This document shows, in pieces, positions 12,126 through 22,220 of a DNA stretch of 64,000 bases; within the stretch, counting starts at the first letter, position 1; each line of letters starts with the position of its first letter. Source of the stretch: Hemicordylus capensis (Eukaryota > Chordata > Lepidosauria > Squamata > Cordylidae). The translations under genes were made by a program, and so were the position numbers. Where the stretch lies: assembly GCF_027244095.1 (NCBI RefSeq), contig NC_069662.1, positions 9,760,501 to 9,824,500 of the forward strand, written 5' to 3'. The notes under the pieces were generated by a model. The model saw nothing but the letters and a program-made list of their open reading frames with translations, did no database searches and was not told the origin of the DNA.

Positions 12126-12695
12126 TTTTTAAAAATAAGCAAGTAAGTAAACTGAAGGGGGGAAAAAATCCAAAAGGTAAACCTCAGAATAAAATGTTCT
12201 CCTTGCTCCCTCCAACCTGCGAAAAAGCTTTCCAAGTTGACTTCGTTCTAGATGTTTTCACACTACAGTAGGATCTACTCCAGATCTTTGACTTCTGCCC
12301 CAACACACTACTGCTTCAGGCGCTAGTTAAACGGTTTCACTCTCACTTTACCCCCTCCCAATTCGAAACAACGAAGTCAGAAACGGATGAGCTCATTCTT
12401 TGGACTGGGAGTGGAGAAGTGGAGGCTGGGAACAGAATGCACAACCACAGTTATTTTTGCTGTTCTCAGCAAAAACAGAGTCTCACACCAAGACTGCACA
12501 AGATGTCTCTACTTAGGCCCCGCCGTCAATCAAAATAATAATAATTTTTTTTTTTAGGCCCCCCTGTCCATTTTGGATCAAACACCCACCCAAATTGACC
12601 ATTGTCCATAACAACTGGAGTTAGAATTTGATTAAAATATGACATAATGAAAACTCTGCAACTGAGTAGTGGGGCAGGCAGTGCAGGCATGAGTT
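12126..12695. other. Gene-free stretch
   Basis: Nothing recognised apart from short A/T runs. Confidence 0.4.
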
Positions 12696-12699
12696 TTGT

Positions 12700-13065
12700 T
12701 GGGCCTGGTTAATTCTTGCTGGTGGTCGGATCCTGGCGAATTTTGCACGTTGCCGCACAGAACTTGGCAACATGATGTTTTATGAAAGGGTGGCAATCAG
12801 AGAGTAGTAGGGAGGCGTAGAACTGGCGTGTGTGGCCTGGCAACCCTGTAAAGTGATGAGAGAAGGAAAGTATTGCAAATGTCTCTATAGAATAGGCAGT
12901 GTAAGTGGACATGCTCAGTAATTTCCACTTGCCCAGCATCGCAGGGGCACAGGAGTTCCGTGAAGCAGGGTTTGTACCTTCCATCTAACACAGCCAAAGC
13001 TGCTGCTAGGGTGAAGGCTCTTCTGTGGTTAGGGGCCTCTAGCTGTGTTGGATATGCAGCCATGT
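12700..13065 (-). repeat. Non-LTR retrotransposon C-terminal fragment
   Basis: The minus strand encodes LLCPCDAGQVEITEHVHLHC, a CxC...H...C zinc-knuckle-like motif near the end of many LINE ORF2 proteins, then FYRDICNTFLL. The stretch at 52.84-53.10 kb (LCPCDTGEVETIDHELL and FPFYKDSHDKLIFLL) is clearly the same family. I cannot assign the clade: L2, CR1 and BovB proteins in this window do not carry this motif. Confidence 0.65.
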
Positions 13066-13080
13066 TAATCTAATCTAAAA

Positions 13081-13310
13081 GGGAGCCAGTGTGGTGTAGT
13101 GGTTAGAGTGCTGGACTAGGACCAGGGAGACCCGAGTTCAAATCCCTATTCAGCCATGAGACTTGCTGGGTGACTCTGGGCCAGTCACTTTTCTCTCAGC
13201 CTAACCTACTTCACAGGGTTGTTGTGAGGAGAAACCTAAGTATGTAGTATACCGCTCTGGGCTCCTTGGAGGAAGAGCGGGCTATAAATGTAAAAATAAA
13301 TAAATAAATA
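13081..13310 (+). repeat. MIR-core (CORE-type) SINE, near full length
   Basis: A tRNA-like head (GTAGTGGTTAGAGTGC with GAGTTCAAATCCC as the B box), a core with CTGGGTGACTCTGGGCCAGT as in MIR elements, then CCTACTTCACAGGGTTGTTG and a GGAGGAAGAGCGGG tail ending in (TAAA)n. The head is not a working tRNA. Confidence 0.8.
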
Positions 13311-14920
13311 ATCTAACCTAGCCATGTTAGATATGCAGCAGGTGCCACTATGTACTTTAGGCTTTCAGTGATAGGAAGGTTTGGGGCCCTGCCTAGGTCA
13401 GTTTGGCAGGCTGCATCCATTACACAGTGTTTGAGAAGCATCCTGGCTGCCATATTCAAGCTTCCCAAATCCAGGTGGCCTAATCTGCATATTATGCAAA
13501 TTATGTGGCAACCAATTTGCATCTTATTTATTTATTTTATTTGACAGATTTTGTATACTTTCCCCTCCTTCTCTGCCCTCCCATGTGATCGGATCCAGAG
13601 TAAAAATCCAGGCAATCTGGGCAGCGCATTTGAAATCTGTGTAAATCCAGGTGGAATTTAGCAGCCGGATAGAGGAGCTAAAATCTGGGGGCAGCATGTG
13701 ATGTGTGCAGTGGGCGCACGTGGGGTGGCGAGCACATGCGCGCTCATTACTTCTGGTCGTTTCAGACAAGAATAGGGGCAGGGGCAGCAGGGAGGAATGC
13801 TGCCGCCCCCAAAACTTTTGAAAGAAACAGAGCATCGGTGGGGGAAAAGCGGCGGGAGGGGTAAGTGCAACCCCACTGCCCTTAATGGGAGACCCCCGCC
13901 GGCACCAGACCGCGCCTCTGTGGTTCTTTTCACATCCCTAGTTGTGTGTTCAGTTCAGTTCTTCCCTGCAGGCCTCTGAGTGAGGTATGATCAGCAACTA
14001 CTGTAACAAAAGGTGAGACTAACAGCCTTGGGCTGGGAATCAACTGGAAGTTCCTTACATGGAAGGAAGCAGGAAGGATAGAGACCAGTTTAGCGAGATA
14101 CATCAGGTAATTTATCTCTGTTTAAGAGCTTGGATCTGACTGCATGGTTCTTGTTGTTCCTGGGGGAGGGTTTTACTTGAAGCAGTGATTGTTGATGCCT
14201 CTATAGTTTTCCTTATCATCCAATTATTAATAAATCTTTCTTCTTCTTGTTATAGAGTGTCACTCCTTATTGGGTTCTGCCCTAGTCACATGCTTCTGAA
14301 AACCTAAGTCTGCTCAAGCCTTTCTTGTAGGGAGGAGTTTCCCACTTTACTCTCCCAGAATATTCCCTTGGAAAGGTGAATCTGCTCTTATTAAAAAAGT
14401 GGATGGTGGAAACATACCCAGGACGCCTCACAGCTAGAGGGGGAATTTTGTATCCCCCACCCCCACTTTTGATCCTTACAGTCAGCAATTATATTTTTGT
14501 GCTGAAGAAATTCTTTATTCTTAGCATTATTAAAAACAAGTTCCTAATTATTATTAAATTATTATTATTAAAAACAAGTTTCTAATTCTCCTCTGTTAGC
14601 AATGCTACTAAGTTCCATCATAATGGAGGCTGTGTAAAAGGAAAGAGTGTAGCCTTCTTTGAAGATTTTTTTTTCCCTTTGCCACTTATATCAGCCACAG
14701 CTCTTTGGACATTTGTCTATTCCGTGAGGAACTTCAGTTATCTCAAGACAATGCAGACGATACCAGTGTAGATGATACAGCTTGACAAAGGACTATGGTG
14801 TCCTCCTTTGGTTTTTTGCACAGTTTCCCCGTTAAGCACAATGATCAAGAAGAGCTGTAGCGCCCTTCTCCTGCCAAAGACAGGAATTTGACAGTAGATC
14901 AAATGAGGACCCTTGAGGTA
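13311..14920. other. Gene-free stretch with a possible hAT end
   Basis: No gene. At about 13930-13945 TTTTCACATCCCTA resembles the right end of the TAGGGATG hAT family seen at 42.0 and 53.1 kb, but I could not match a left end. The remainder is not recognised. Confidence 0.35.
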
Positions 14921-14929
14921 CATTTCTGG

Positions 14930-15760
14930 AAACAGCTGTCTTGAAATTGGTTCTGACTTGCAATCCACACCAGTGTTTTTGGGATGCAGTTTGGCAGTTT
15001 GGATGCCATTCCAGGCACTTTCAGGTGGTTGCACCATTCTGGTCCATTTTTGATACTGAAGGGGTTCTTAAAAGTGCTTCGACTGGAAATATTTCAGGGC
15101 TACAATATTCTTCACCCAGCGTCTGCAACCCATTCCACTGTTTTGGGAATGTAGCTTGACCGTTTGGGGGGTGTTCTGGGCTGTTTCAAGTGACTGTACA
15201 ATCCCAGTCCATTTCTGGCACTTCAGGGGTCCATAAAAGTGGACAACTGGAAATATTTTAGCGCTGCAATACTCTCCAGTGCCTGCAGCCCATGCCACTG
15301 TTTTGGAATGCAGTTTGGCAGTTTGGGGGCAGTTCTGCGACGTTTCAGGCGATTGCAGCAACCCAGTCCATTTTTGGCACTGAAGGGGTTCATAAAAGTG
15401 CAAGACTGGAAATATTTCAGTGCTACAATATTTCCCCCCAGTATCTGCAGCCCATTCCACTGTTTTGGCAATGCAGCTCGACTGTTAGGGGAGCGTCCAA
15501 GGCAGTTTCAAGCCGTTCTGGCTCTGAAGTGGTTAATAAATGTGCAATTGACCAGGCTTTTGCAGGATGTTCTGGCCTGTTCCACTCCATTTTTAGCTCT
15601 GGAGGGTTAATAAGAGTGTAAAATTGGAAATATTTCAGTGCTAAAATACTGTTCTCCAGTGTTTCTGACACATCCCACTGGTTTGAGGATCCAGTTTGAT
15701 TTTTAAGGGGCTGTTCTGGCCCATTCCGGCATATTCTGGCTTTCACCCAGGCCCCATTTG
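14930..15760 (+). repeat. Satellite-like tandem array, unit about 160-166 bp
   Basis: The motif ...GTTTTGG.AATGCAGTTTGGCAG recurs at about 14974, 15140, 15300, 15462 and, after an extra insertion, 15680. Each unit also holds GGAAATATTTCAG with GCTACAATA, a CCCATTCCACTG box and CAGTCCATTTTTGGCACT. Spacings are 166, 160 and 162 bp. Units are diverged, so the array is old. Open frames crossing it are by-products of the repeat. Confidence 0.8.
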
Positions 15761-16158
15761 CACTAGCATAACTCTAATCTGGAACCCAAGTGATTTGCTA
15801 GTCTGGATGTTGGCTGGTATTTCTATGAAGCATGAGCTGGTATTTCTATGAAGCATGAGCTGGTATTTCTATGCAGGTACATCTGCTGGCCTCCTGGATG
15901 ATTAATCAGGAATCTGCCCTAAAAAAGAAATGGAAAATAAATCAAATGAGGGGGCATTTATTTGGGGGAAGGCTCTGGGTGGGAGATCAACTGTATTGCT
16001 TGCTCGAAAATGACTGGTTGGAATAGCAAATGAGAATGGTTGGGTGTTCCATGGCTGAAAACCCTCTCCAGTCCTGCCTTTCATTCAGTTTACAATCAAG
16101 CCTTGGGCAAGTGAATTGTCTCCATCTTAGTCTAGCATCCTGCTTCCAACAGGGGACA
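15761..16158. other. Gene-free stretch
   Basis: Contains three near-tandem copies of GAGCTGGTATTTCTATG at about 15810-15870; otherwise nothing recognised. Confidence 0.4.
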
Positions 16159-16166
16159 GTCAAAAT

Positions 16167-16702
16167 CAGGTCCGGATTAAGCCAGTGCGGGGCCTGTAGC
16201 ATATGTTATAAAGGGGCCCTAATTTTTTTAAAAAATGCACATAAATATTAAAACGTAAATTATTTACTTGCATAGTAAAGTAATTCAATTTTTTTCATTT
16301 GCTATATTTTGGAGTATGGGAGACCAAGCCACAAACTCACACTTACTACAACAACAGTGAACTTATATACCATTTTTCAATCAAAATTCTCAAAGTGATT
16401 TTCAATCAAAATTCTCAAAGTGAAAAATAAAGAGTGGATAGATGCTTCTCTGTCTCCGAAGGGCTCACACTCTAAAAAGAAAAATGTGGTAGGCACCAGC
16501 AACAGCCACTGGACAGATGCTGTGCTGGGCCTTCTCTGAAAAGGCACATTTAGCAGAAAAGGGATATTTGATCTAATATAGACCAAATAAAACAGGTAAA
16601 GTTTTAACTTTAATTCCCAGTTGGAAGCCGGGCATGTGGGGCCCTCAAAAACGCGGAGCCCGTAGCAAATGCTACATTTGCTACTACGTTAATCCGCCTC
16701 TG
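16167..16702. mobile_element. Non-autonomous hAT transposon with perfect 8-bp TSD
   Basis: The left end CAGGTCCGGATTAA and the reverse complement of the right end, CAGAGGCGGATTAA, form terminal inverted repeats sharing CAG and CGGATTAA. The element is flanked by GTCAAAAT at 16159-16166 and GTCAAAAT at 16703-16710, an exact 8-bp target duplication typical of hAT. It is 536 bp with no transposase frame. A related left end (CAGGGCCGGATTAAGG) lies at 39.55 kb. Confidence 0.88.
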
Positions 16703-16989
16703 GTCAAAATACTCTGGGGGAACTCACAAGCAGAGCATCAGGGCATCTGCTTTTCCTGTTTATCCCCAGCATTTGGTATTCAGAGAGAGAAAGCTGTGCA
16801 TATTTTCATCTCTCAGGATTTGTGTCCTGTTCCTGGGGCCCATTTCTAAAATGAGTAAATGGTCTCCAGAAATCCTTCTTCATGCTTAATCCCTTGATCA
16901 CATAATGCTGTTGCAATAGCCCTCCAGGTCTGACCTCAGAGATATGGCCTGGAGCTCTTGTTGACCATGAGGCTGTCTGTCTTTAAATG

Positions 16990-18060
16990 CCTCATTTCCC
17001 CCAAGCTATGAAGTCAATATGTGCTTTATTGACTACAGAAAAGTCAACCATGTCAAGTTGTGGAATATCCTGAGGAAAATGGTATCCCAGAACATCTCAT
17101 TGTTCTCATGAAAAACCTATACACAGGACAGGAAGCCACAGTCCAGACGGAACATGGTGAAACAGACTGGTTCCAGATTGACAAAGGAGGAAGACAAGGC
17201 GGTATACTTTCTCCTTATTTACTCAGCTTATATGATGAACATATACTGAGAGAAGCTGGATTGGAAGAAGATGAGCGTGTTTTTAAAGTTGGAGGAAGAA
17301 ACATCTACTCTGATGGCTCAAAATGAGGATGATCTGCAAGCTCTAGTAATGAAAGTCAAAGAGCACAGAGAAAAAATGGGACTACAACTAAACGTAAAGA
17401 GGACTAAACTAATGACAACGGGTGCAGCAACCAGCCTCAGAATTGATAATGAAGACCCTGAAGTGGTGGATAGCTTCTGCCTTTTAGGATCTACCGTCAA
17501 CAGTAAAGGATCCAGCAGTCAAGAAATACGCCGCAGACTAGCACTTGGTAGGATTGCAATGAAGCCTTGGAAAGGGTATTTAGATGCCGTGATGTGTCTA
17601 CACCTACAAAGATTAGACTCGTTTAGACAATGGTTTTTCCTGTGACACTCTATGGATATGAAAGCTGGACTTTGAAGAAGCAAGAGATAAAAAGCATTGA
17701 CGCTTTTGAACTTTGGTGCTGGAGAAGACTTTTGAGGATATCATGGACAGCCAGGAAACCAATGGATCATAAAACAAATCAATCCAGAATTTTCACTTGA
17801 GGCACAAATGACCAGGCTCTCAAACTATTAGACACATTATGCGAAGATCCAGTTCCCTTGAGAAGTCCATAATGCTGGGAAAAGTTGAGGGAAAGAGAAG
17901 AAGAGGCCGACCAGCAGCAAGGTGGATGGACTTAATGATGACAGCAATGTGAATGCACCACTGAGAGACATTCAAGGACAAGCTGAAGACAGATCATCCT
18001 GGAGACAGTCTATGTAGTGTCTATCTATGTAGTGGCTGAGAGTCAAACCCAACTTGAGGA
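16990..18060 (+). repeat. BovB (RTE clade) LINE fragment
   Basis: Successive pieces of the BovB reverse transcriptase are readable: CFIDYRKVNHVKLWNILRKM, then QATVQTEHGETDWFQIDKGG with RQGGILSPYL, KMGLQLNVKRTKLM, SFCLLGSTVNSKGSSSQEI, LYGYESWTLKK and FELWCWRRLLRI. The sequence coding for the catalytic YADD box is deleted: NIY is followed directly by a few residues and a stop. The C-terminal part has frame changes. Both the 5' half and a clear 3' end are missing. Confidence 0.9.
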
Positions 18061-18536
18061 CACTTATTTATTTTATTTATTTATTTAACATATTTCTATA
18101 CCACCCAAAACATGCATCAATCAATCAATCAATCAAAGCGAAGGAGATTTCATCTCATCGCAAGTAATCTGTTTTTTCCTATCATTTGTGCTCTTTACGA
18201 ACCATTTCTGATCCTTGACTGCTCTCTGGTGGTGCTAAAGAGGAACTGCAGCCTAGGATTTCCTTTCCTCCTTTCCTGACTACTCTGGTGTAGGGGTTCC
18301 CAACTTTGAGCCGCTGGGTATTATGATTATGATTATTATTTTTACATTTTCTTGGACTGGAAACTCCCATCAAAGTAGTTTCCCCTCTACACTTAAATGC
18401 AGGGATATTTTTGAAAACCAAGTTATAATAAACTTAACAAACAAACAAACAAAACCCAGCAAGGCATTATCCAGTTTTATAGCAGTTCTAGAAAATACAT
18501 ATAACTCTGCGCTGGTCTCTTGCCAATGTCTCCGAC

Positions 18537-18662
18537 CCTTCTGGTTTGAGATAATCCATTCTGGAAATGGAGCACAATCATAGCAGCAAAATTTCTCCCC
18601 GATTTCCTTCCCTTGCTGTATTCTGGATGGCAGTAGTCCTTACACAGAGAAGCGGGAGCCAC
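18537..18662 (-). pseudogene. V2R relic: orphan exon 5
   Basis: This matches exon 5 of the three V2R genes (VPP.SLCN.NC.PGYSK...KFCCYDC). The acceptor AG and donor GT are still in place, but the exon is 126 instead of 127 bp: one base is lost in the AAGGAGGGG stretch, shifting the frame, and a Cys codon (TGT) near the end has become TTT. No exon 4 or full 7TM exon belongs to it; the only candidate partner is the TM7 relic at 10.4 kb in the expected direction. Confidence 0.9.
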
Positions 18663-20097
18663 CTCTCAATAACCAAAAGAATGGTAAAACACCAGTGCAG
18701 GGTCTTCACGGTGGTGGCACCTTGCTTCTGGAACTCCCTCATTTTGCCCATCTAGGGGCAGCTCATCCAAGTGTAGGTATCCCACCCTGCCTCCCACTGC
18801 CTAGGCATTGTCACACTGGCCTGCCGTTCCCTGCCTCCTGGCCACCCCACTGCCCTTCCTTTCTGTCCCCCCATCTTCTGCCCTGGCTGATGACAGCCTC
18901 AGTGCTTTCTGCACTCCCACACCACCCAATCTCCGGAGGCCAGGACATTCCACAAGACACCACATGCCAAGCCCAGTGCATTGGGAGAATCTCCTGGGGG
19001 ATGGGTGCTCTCAGTGCCCGTCTCTGTACGAGTGTGGGTTGCAAGCAACCCACGCTGACACACAATCCCAGAGCCAGGGTTAACAGAGTGCTTGCTCCGT
19101 TAACCCCAACTAAAAGCCAGGCTTGAAATCTGGGTTTAGCACCACGGCAGCACCGGGATCCACATGGATCCTGGCAGATCCTCTCGGGCATCAAGCCCAG
19201 GCTTGGCTGCTTGTGAGAACAGCCTCTGAGTGTTGGTGAGCCTGGAATGGAGAAGGGGCAGATACATCTCTGGTGACCGGAGGTAACCTTTTGCTGCTTG
19301 CAAGAGTGCTCTGCCTCTTCAGTTCCCTCTAATGTTCAGTATGTATATTTGGAAATACACCAACTCTTACAAAGACACAATAAACCCGTAGGGATCTTTC
19401 CTTGGAAGGGAGTCAGCGTCTGGATAGGACTGCACTTCTGGAATTTCTCACTACTTAGACAAGGGGGATGCTGGTATGTAACACTAGTAATGCTAGACTT
19501 CACAGATTGTTTTCAAGCCCCATCTGAAAAGTGTCTAGAGACTTGAATGAACTACAGTGAGTCTGGTAACTGCAAGGGAGCTAATCATTACCAAAAGGTA
19601 TTTGGACTCCATCTCCTAGGATCATTGATTGCGAAACTGCTGAAGCAAATATATTTGTCGGATGACAACATTCTACCGTTCTGGGCTTGCAGGTTCCAAA
19701 TGACCCTCAGTGACCCCCCAGGATGGAATCAAACAAGAAAAAAATCGGCATGCTTGAAGTCGAAATGGAATCAGTAGAAATGGCCCCTATTTTGATGTGA
19801 CTTCCATAGAAGCCTATAGAATAGCGCTTTAGGGTGACATAGAATGCTGCATTTGGAAGGGCCTTTGAAGGTCATCTGGATTTGGGCCATCATGAGGACA
19901 TTATGTCTTAGACTGATCCCCCCGCCCCCGCCCCACATTGCTGTTCCAGTGTGGACCAAGCCCCACTGTGGCTGCTTGTTGAAATTAAAGACTTATTTCA
20001 AGAATGCAACTCTGAGCAACATCTTGCTTGTCCCCCGCCCAATTCGTCTTGGGCCTCAGAGAAGTAGGGGAAGTGTAATAAATAAATAATAGGGGAA

Positions 20098-20098
<1 letters not shown>
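18663..20098. other. Gene-free stretch
   Basis: GC-rich part at about 18750-19200 with CAAGCCCAGGCTTGGCTGC, similar in style to the interspersed GC-rich pieces at 47.2 and 58.3 kb. No gene or clear end repeats. 19.2-20.1 kb is not recognised. Confidence 0.35.

Positions 20099-20145
<47 letters not shown>
20099..20145. repeat. (ATCT)n microsatellite
   Basis: About eleven perfect tetranucleotide units, beside an L2 3' tail. Confidence 0.95.
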
Positions 20146-20261
20146 ATATTTCTATACTGCCTGATATGTACATCTCTAGGTGGTGTAGCCCAAATATAAG
20201 TGACAACAGAAAGCTAGCATACTTCGATTACTCAGACATAAGTATTTATGTATATATGTAT

Positions 20262-21022
20262 GTATTTATTATATTATACTTCCATCTCTGGGCGGTTTAC
20301 AGCAACACAAACCAATTAAAACAGAAATTAAAACCTTAAAACAATTTAAAACCATAGGTCTAGTTAAAAAGCTTGGGTGACTAAATGTGTCTTTAAAGAC
20401 ACATTCAAAAGTTGTCAGAGATGGGGAGGCTCTTATTTCAGCAGGGAGGGCATTCCAGGGTCCTGGGGCAGCAGTCCAGAAGGTCCATCCCTCTGAAGCC
20501 ATCCAGTGAGCTGGTGGCAACTACAGACAAGCCTCTCCTGGTGATCTCAATGGGCGGTGGGGCTCATCGTGAAGAAGACATTCCGTTAAACACCCTGGGC
20601 CTAAGCTGTTCAGAGCTTTATAGGTTATAACAAACACTTTGTATGTTTCCCAGAAAATTATTGATATCCAGTGTAGTTCTTTGAATATAGGAATAATATG
20701 GTCTCTTCGAGATGACTCAGAGACCAACCTGGCTGCTTCATTCTGTACCAACTGCAGTTTCTGGACTATGTACAAAGGCAGCCCCACATAAAGCACATTG
20801 CAGTAGTCGTATCTGGAGGTGACCAGCAGATGTACCATTGTTCAAAGGTCATTTATCTCAAGAAACGGACACAGCTGGTGTATCAGCTGAAGCTCATAGG
20901 GAGCAGCTTTGGCCTCTGCCTCAACCTGAGTAATCAGGGAGAGTTTGGGATCGAGATGCACTCCCAGAATGCATACGTGTCCCTTCTGGAGAAGTGTGAC
21001 CCCAGCCCCAATCCAGAACTAA
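20262..21022 (-). repeat. L2-type LINE 3' part
   Basis: Minus-strand coding remnants in family order: a LGVHLDPKLSL-type block at about 20940, MVHLLVTSRYDYCNVLYVGL, VQKLQLVQNEAARLV, KELHW, YKALNSLGPG, then [15 protein letters not shown] and the 3' tail with CACCCAAGCTTTT reversed. Frames are broken in several places. This copy shows that the shorter 3' fragments in the window belong to the same L2-type family. Confidence 0.88.
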
Positions 21023-21045
21023 AAGAATTCTTGTATAATAGAATT

Positions 21046-21047
21046 GA

Positions 21048-21090
<43 letters not shown>

Positions 21091-21268
21091 TAATAATTAT
21101 TTGACCCCTCCCCTCAGTACGTTTGAGAAAGATTGGGTTGATAAATAGCACAACATGACTTTTAGAAAAGTCACTCTGATTCCAATTATTTTTTACCTTG
21201 GAGAATATCAAGCATAACATTAAATCAATCAATCAATCAATCAATCTATCTATCTATCTATCTATGTA
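21046..21268. repeat. Simple repeats (ATA)n, (AATC)n and (TATC)n
   Basis: (AAT)n at about 21048-21088 and (AATC)n running into (TATC)n at about 21224-21268, just 3' of V2R gene A. Confidence 0.9.
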
Positions 21269-21318
21269 TCTATCGTATTCATTTTATTTTTTAAAAGTTA
21301 CTTTTAGGGGGGCATTAA

Positions 21319-22220
21319 TTATGTCACCCGCCTTATTAGCTGCTCCCTTTTGTTCAGCTCAGGCCTTAACACAATAATGTAGCATTTGGGGAAAAAGATG
21401 CAGCCCAATAACCCAGCACTGGAGGCTAAGATGGAGAAGATCTCCACAGCTACCATGTATTTCCCTTTGGTGCTCAGGTAGGTGGGAACAAAGGACACCC
21501 AAACACTGCAAAAGACCAACATGCTGAAGGTGATCAGTTTTGCTTCGTTAAAAGAATCGGGTAATTTCCTGGCTAGGAAAGCCACAGTGAAACTGAGAGT
21601 GGCCAAAAGTCCCAGGTAGCCCAGGACACAGTACAACATACTGGCAGACCCTTCATTACATTCCACGATGATTTCTTCTTTCAGGGAGTGAGTGTCCAAA
21701 TCTGGGAATGGGGGAGAGCTTGCCATCCACACCGCACAGATCCCTGCTTGAACCATGGAAGAGGAGAAGACAATGGAATATGCCAGTCTTTTCCCCACCC
21801 ATTTCCTCATTCTGGATCCTGGTTTGGTAGCCAAGAATGCCAGGACCACAGAGATGGTTTTGGCCAAGATGCTAGAAAGGGCCACTGAGAAGATGATGCC
21901 AAAAGCCATTTGTCGTAGAAGGCAGGTTGACTTCTTAGGCAGTCCAATGAACAGGAAGCAGCAGATAAAACAAAACAGAAGGGAGATGAGGAGGGTGTAG
22001 GTGAGGCTGCTGTTGTTGGCTTTGACGATGGGAGTGTCCCGGTTCTTAATGAAGACTCCAAGCACCAGAGCTGTGATTATGGAAAAGAGCAGTGCAGAGA
22101 AAGCTGAAACGATGGCTAAAGGTTCTTGGAAAGAGAGAAAGTTTGGAATCTTGGGGATGCATTGATCTTGGTCTTGGCTTGGGTGTTGATCTTCTGGACA
22201 ATTGACACAAGTATCCATGT
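21319..22220 (-). CDS. V2R gene A exon 6: seven-transmembrane domain
   Basis: 902 bp from the acceptor TTTTCAG to the TAA stop. It begins with the last Cys-rich residues ([12 protein letters not shown]), followed by seven hydrophobic segments. NTPIVKAN-like text appears as [14 protein letters not shown], and [20 protein letters not shown] forms the second extracellular loop into TM5. The C-tail ends [13 protein letters not shown]. Confidence 0.96.

Noticed and set aside
15068-15746. Open frames of 80-130 codons on both strands
   Set aside because: They follow the satellite repeat and have no codon-level conservation that I can see.
20099-20145. Possible CRISPR-like or regulatory array
   Set aside because: It is a plain tetranucleotide microsatellite; no repeat-spacer pattern exists anywhere in the window.
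21688-22061. Frames overlapping the V2R 7TM exons in other phases (also at 41.4-41.7 and 56.65-57.27 kb)
   Set aside because: The same shadow pattern recurs in all three paralogous exons; the real frame is the conserved receptor.
21319-22218. A single-exon GPCR starting at the internal Met of the 7TM exon
   Set aside because: It lacks the ligand domain, and upstream exons with matching splice phases are present; the internal Met follows a clear acceptor.
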